This document shows, piece after piece, positions 32,110-35,611 of a DNA stretch of 35,611 nucleotides. A program made the translations under genes and the position numbers. Each line of letters begins with the position of its first letter. The first letter of the stretch is position 1. This DNA comes from Flammeovirgaceae bacterium (GTDB taxonomy: Bacteria > Bacteroidota > Bacteroidia > Cytophagales > Cyclobacteriaceae), in assembly GCA_023251155.1 (NCBI GenBank), contig JAHEZH010000050.1:1-35611 (forward strand), read 5' to 3'. The notes under the pieces are model-generated. The model was not told the DNA's origin, ran no database searches, and saw only the letters and a program-made list of their open reading frames with translations.

Positions 32110-33838
32110 GCACACTATGGTGGCGTTTTTCAAGACGGCCTTCAGATAATTCATACACGTGGTCAAAGTGTTCCCATTGTTTTTCTTTATGCGAAACCAT
32201 AATGATTGTTTTTTGGGGAGATAAACGCTGAAGCAGCGTATGCGTAATTTCTGATTCGGTTTCTGCATCCAGTTGATTGGTTGATTCGTCCATGAGCAAA
32301 ATGACCGCATCATGGTAAAGTGCCCGCGCAATTGCGATCCGCTGGCGCTGCCCTCCTGAAATTTTGGCTCCTTTCTCACCCAGTAAACTGTTTATTCCTT
32401 CAGGAAGTGTTGCTATCCAACCGGAGATTTCGGCCTGATCAGCGGCTTGTTTTATTTTCTCCTCATCGATTTCATGGGCAGCAATACCAAAGGCAATGTT
32501 CTCTTTTATCGATCCGTCAAGAATATAAGGTTGCTGAGGAATGTAGCCAATCCATTTTTGCCAGGAGGAAATAGCGCGTTCGTTTAATGGAATCTTGTCG
32601 ATGTAAATTTCTCCTTTGCTTGGCTTAATAAATTGTAGAAGGATCAGTAGTAGAGAAGTTTTTCCTGAACCCGATTTTCCGGTAATCACAACACGCTCAC
32701 CTTTTTGGATGCGTAAAGAGATGCCATTCAAAAGTAAGGGTTGATGTGGATGGCCGAATGAAATTCCGGATAGCTGAATTTCTTCAGTAAAAGAAACAGA
32801 AGTGTTTTTTTGTGGTGGTTCTTTTGGAAGAGGCATGCACTGACTTAATTCCTGCACCACATATTCATGTGTTTTGATCTGCAGCAGTGCGGCGAAAATC
32901 CGATTCAGGGAGGGGATAACACGAAAACTGACTCCGGCATAAACACTGAGAAGAACTAAAGTTTGCTGGTAAGGTTGCCTGCTCCACAACGAATAAATGA
33001 TGAGCGAGCCGATGCACCAAGCGGCGATCAGTTCGGTAACCCGTGCCGGACTGGTGTTGGTGAGGTGAGCGTCTGTAAAAATAGTGGTCAATGCTTTGTG
33101 CTGCGAAGTGAATTTCTTTTTGAAGTAATCCTTCTTGTGCAATGATTTTATTTCTGCCCACCCTTCCACGGATTGCATGGTATACTTGAGTAGCAGCGGA
33201 TATGTGCTTTTTATTTTTTCACTGATATGCTTCAATTTTTTTCGTTTTACTGAATAGATAGCCAGTAGTGGAGCAACGATGACAGCCAGAAAAATAAAAG
33301 CACGGCTGTTGAAAATGAGGATGCCGGTAAATAATAAAAGCGCCACAATGCTTTCTGATAATATTGTACCTGCCGGGATAATAATGTTATTGGCAAAAGT
33401 TAATGGAAGGTTTGTGATGCGATTGGATTGCTTGCTATAGTCGCCATTGGTGAATTGGGAATAGCTGAACCGGAAGTATTGATCAAGCGTGCGGTCGGCA
33501 AGATCATTGGCAATATGGTAGGCGTACCTGGCTTTTTGATGTACGATCCAACGGGTGATCTGCGTTTTGATTAATACAAATAGAATAACCGCACTGGTTA
33601 TACTCATGGCGAAATACGTATGATCAGTGAATCCGGTGATGCGATAAAGCGAAAGCAGGTACTCATTTTTAAGTGCGTAATCAGGATTAAGCACCAGAAG
33701 AATAATGGGAAGAAAAAAGGCAAGGCTAAAAAAATCCAACAGAGAACTGATGCACAGAAGTACCGTTATATTCATCCCTTCTCTGCGTTGTGACGGGGAG
33801 AGCATCTGAAAGACGGTATACAGAATTTTCTTGTTCAT
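32102..33838 (-). CDS. ABC transporter, fused permease and ATPase (exporter/flippase type)
   Basis: The protein has 578 residues. Six membrane segments (about 25-320) form an exporter-type TMD, with a loop at CMPLPKEPPQKNTS before the nucleotide-binding domain. Walker A is GKSGSGKT, the Q-loop region is YIPQQPY, the signature is ISGGQRQRIAIARA, Walker B is ILLMDES and the H-loop is VSHK. All catalytic elements are intact. The closest types are MsbA/PglK-like flippases of lipid-linked glycans and polyketide exporters. It follows two methyltransferase genes with an ATGA overlap, so the cargo is probably the product of that pathway. It converges on the GT4 gene with overlapping stops. Confidence 0.93.
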   Translation of the reverse strand: MNKKILYTVFQMLSPSQRREGMNITVLLCISSLLDFFSLAFFLPIILLVLNPDYALKNEYLLSLYRITGFTDHTYFAMSITSAVILFVLIKTQITRWIVHQKARYAYHIANDLADRTLDQYFRFSYSQFTNGDYSKQSNRITNLPLTFANNIIIPAGTILSESIVALLLFTGILIFNSRAFIFLAVIVAPLLAIYSVKRKKLKHISEKIKSTYPLLLKYTMQSVEGWAEIKSLHKKDYFKKKFTSQHKALTTIFTDAHLTNTSPARVTELIAAWCIGSLIIYSLWSRQPYQQTLVLLSVYAGVSFRVIPSLNRIFAALLQIKTHEYVVQELSQCMPLPKEPPQKNTSVSFTEEIQLSGISFGHPHQPLLLNGISLRIQKGERVVITGKSGSGKTSLLLILLQFIKPSKGEIYIDKIPLNERAISSWQKWIGYIPQQPYILDGSIKENIAFGIAAHEIDEEKIKQAADQAEISGWIATLPEGINSLLGEKGAKISGGQRQRIAIARALYHDAVILLMDESTNQLDAETESEITHTLLQRLSPQKTIIMVSHKEKQWEHFDHVYELSEGRLEKRHHSVLI

Positions 33839-34638
33839 TCGTTGTTTTCTTTCCTGATAATGATCCAGGGAAAAGGAGAATCGCGTGTAAATCTGTTTTT
33901 GATTTTGTTGAACAGGCTTTTTGGCTCATAAGCAATAGTGTAATTCAATGAGCCAAGTGATTGCCACCCGTGGTGGTAATAGTCCAGTTTCCCGGAATCG
34001 ACGCCTGCCGCCATGAAATAGTGTTCGGATCTTTTCCGGGCACCTTCAATCTCATCTATAGGATAGAATGGCGTATCCAGAATGTGAATTTCTCCCGATG
34101 CGGTGAGAAGAGGAAGAAGTTGTTTGATGAACGTATTCAATGAGGAAAAATACTGAGCCGCACTTGCTACAATGATCGTGTCGGTTTTTATTTGGTCAAA
34201 AGAACCGGAGAGGATATTGCCATAGACAAAGCAGGTCGATGAGGCGTGAGCGGAGCTCCGGGCTGCTTGTTGTAATTCAGGCTCATTGATATCAATGCCA
34301 CAGTAACTGGCGGTAACGGATTGATGGAGGTAATGGATGAGCCACCCGTTTCCACAACCGATCTCTGTTATACTTGCTGGTTTTTTTGATTTCAGATAGC
34401 GGGCTAACCGGTCTGCCGATCGCTTCCTGATTTTCCACTCATCAGAAAGAGGAGCAGCCCCATAAAAAGCGGGAAGTTGCTGAACCACTTCATCTGAATA
34501 AACACGTCCTTCTTTCTGCCGAAGTTTCAAGTAATTGGCTTCAAAAGAATTATGACGGAGGAAATTTTTTTGATAGTATAATCCATTCTCAAAATGGAAG
34601 CGCGCGTCTTTTGCCAATGTATTTTCGAATGAATTCAT
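33835..34638 (-). CDS. Class I SAM-dependent methyltransferase A
   Basis: The protein has 267 residues from the ATG at 34638. A longer in-frame start encodes part of the neighbour and is unlikely, because 34638 gives an ATGA overlap with the upstream stop. The SAM-binding motif I is ASITEIGCGNGWLIHYL, followed by CGIDINEPEL and NTFIKQLLPLL near the middle. A C-terminal extension (YHHGWQSLGSLNYTIAYE) is specific to this protein. The methyl acceptor is unknown. It is coupled to the ABC gene downstream. Confidence 0.88.
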   Translation of the reverse strand: MNSFENTLAKDARFHFENGLYYQKNFLRHNSFEANYLKLRQKEGRVYSDEVVQQLPAFYGAAPLSDEWKIRKRSADRLARYLKSKKPASITEIGCGNGWLIHYLHQSVTASYCGIDINEPELQQAARSSAHASSTCFVYGNILSGSFDQIKTDTIIVASAAQYFSSLNTFIKQLLPLLTASGEIHILDTPFYPIDEIEGARKRSEHYFMAAGVDSGKLDYYHHGWQSLGSLNYTIAYEPKSLFNKIKNRFTRDSPFPWIIIRKENNE

Positions 34639-35441
34639 TGACCCTGATATTGAAAGGTGACAATAATATGATCTCCCCACCGATTAAATGGAAATGAGCT
34701 TCTTACCTGCTTGTCTATCTTTCGGAGAGCGGCATACATCAGCGGGCGATTCCTGGCAAGATCATCGCGATGAGGTGGTGGTGATAAAATTCCTAATCCC
34801 TCTGTTTGAATACAACGAAATGATGCGCCAAATGCGTTTCGAATGTCGGATAGCGAATGATAATACGTTTTGAAATATTCGCCTTCCAGGTGAGCCATTA
34901 CTCCGTTCTTCTTCCATCGGCGAAACGCTTTTCGTCCATGACCCTTCAAAAAGCCAGTCATCTCCCAAATAGAAACCTTAGGCATGATTACCCAGGTAAC
35001 AAAGGCGCCTTTATTTAATAAGGCAGGTAAATGCATAGTAACTTTAGACAAGTCATCAATACAATTCAATCCGCCGAAATTGGAAAACACGTAATCAAAT
35101 TTTTTATCTTTGATTTGATTCAGCGCATCGTACGATAATTGCTGTACATTCAGTCTTCCGGTTAATGAATGTTGCTGCATCTTCCGGCTGATTTCACGAA
35201 CCATTCCATCCGACAGATCCGTAGCGAGTACAGTATTACCACAGGAGGCGAAATACAGTGCATCCAACCCTGTACCCGCATTTAGCTCAAGCATATGATG
35301 TTCGGGTTTCAGAAATGGATGAACATGATTGTACACGTGCGCGCGCCATTCTTTCAGAATGCTATTTTGCAAATCATCTGCATCATAATGCGCCGATTGC
35401 TTGCTGAATGCCTGGTTAACGATTTGAAAGGAGCTAGTCAT
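34635..35441 (-). CDS. Class I SAM-dependent methyltransferase B
   Basis: The protein has 268 residues with a Rossmann-type SAM-binding core: MLELNAGTGLDALYFA, ATDLSDGMV and KFDYVFSNFGGLNCIDD. It starts MTSSFQIVNQAFSKQSAHYD, as in UbiE/BioC-like methyltransferases. The C-terminal half (WEMTGFLKGHGRKAFRRWKK) may recognise the substrate. The start overlaps the preceding (edge-truncated) gene by 8 bases and its stop overlaps methyltransferase A by 4 bases. A role in modifying a lipid, sugar or small-molecule scaffold is inferred from context only. Confidence 0.88.
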   Translation of the reverse strand: MTSSFQIVNQAFSKQSAHYDADDLQNSILKEWRAHVYNHVHPFLKPEHHMLELNAGTGLDALYFASCGNTVLATDLSDGMVREISRKMQQHSLTGRLNVQQLSYDALNQIKDKKFDYVFSNFGGLNCIDDLSKVTMHLPALLNKGAFVTWVIMPKVSIWEMTGFLKGHGRKAFRRWKKNGVMAHLEGEYFKTYYHSLSDIRNAFGASFRCIQTEGLGILSPPPHRDDLARNRPLMYAALRKIDKQVRSSFPFNRWGDHIIVTFQYQGQ

Positions 35442-35611
35442 GAAGTAGTTCGATACGTTTTAATTCAAGACGATGAAGCAGGCTAAGTGGCACGTTGTAC
35501 ACCATCGAAGCGATAGAACGAACCGGAAGACGGGAGGGGTTCTTCATCCATCTTAGTAATGATAACCACCCTCTCCGGATACGATAACGATTATGAATAT
35601 AGCGATGAAGT
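35434..35611 (-). CDS. 3' end of a gene cut by the window edge, possibly radical SAM
   Basis: Reading leftwards from the edge gives 58 open codons ending in TAG (35434-35436), overlapping the start of methyltransferase B by 8 bases. The peptide is basic and aromatic (HRYIHNRYRIRRGWLSLLRW...). The form resembles the C-terminal tail of B12-binding radical SAM proteins, which often precede methyltransferases in such operons. The catalytic part is outside the window, so the family is a guess. The coding status is better supported by the continuous frame and the tight overlap. Confidence 0.55.
   Translation of the reverse strand, partial: LHRYIHNRYRIRRGWLSLLRWMKNPSRLPVRSIASMVYNVPLSLLHRLELKRIELLHD

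Overview
The window looks like chromosomal DNA of a Bacteroidota bacterium, most likely order Cytophagales. The grounds are promoter elements of the TTG / TAnnTTTG type, no Shine-Dalgarno signals at gene starts, lipobox lipoproteins, a bacillithiol-type YtxJ protein, DUF1361, an archaeal/eukaryal-type single-chain glycyl-tRNA synthetase and a PSD-A-type phosphatidylserine decarboxylase. The genus is not determined. I see no rRNA, tRNA, CRISPR array, transposase, integrase or phage gene. About 36 protein genes are supported, two of them cut by the window edges.

Layout. 1-1.2 kb: the 3' part of an intradiol dioxygenase overlapping a YceI lipoprotein. 1.2-3.6 kb, minus strand: a DUF1361 membrane protein, an NTF2-like protein with a clear terminator, an AraC regulator and a possible 73-residue lipoprotein. 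3.6-7.3 kb: a 440-base gap, then a very basic secreted protein of about 935 residues built from three families of tandem repeats, overlapping ytxJ. 7.4-12.4 kb: OsmC, a putative outer-membrane protein, a 2-oxoglutarate oxygenase/chromate transporter pair, a Tat-exported superoxide dismutase and a VanZ-like protein. 12.4-16.1 kb: a USP/cation-proton antiporter pair and an orphan membrane histidine kinase. 16.1-22.5 kb: glycyl-tRNA synthetase with an M90-type peptidase, an S9 peptidase lipoprotein, and dus with an EamA transporter.

22.5-27.9 kb is a membrane-lipid block: CPBP protease, CdsA, glutamate dehydrogenase, phosphatidylserine decarboxylase and a fatty-acid desaturase. 28.0-35.6 kb is a surface-glycan or secondary-metabolite block. 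A forward run (FkbM methyltransferase, GT9, GT4, GT4) meets a reverse run (an edge-truncated possible radical SAM protein, two methyltransferases, an ABC exporter). The two runs converge with overlapping stop codons.

The most unusual items are the repeat protein, which lacks a normal start codon for its apparent signal peptide, and the last 7.6 kb, where nearly every junction is a 4- or 8-base overlap. The stress-related genes between 6.9 and 14.6 kb (YtxJ, OsmC, SOD, ChrA, USP/antiporter) are individually ordinary, but their clustering is worth noting.
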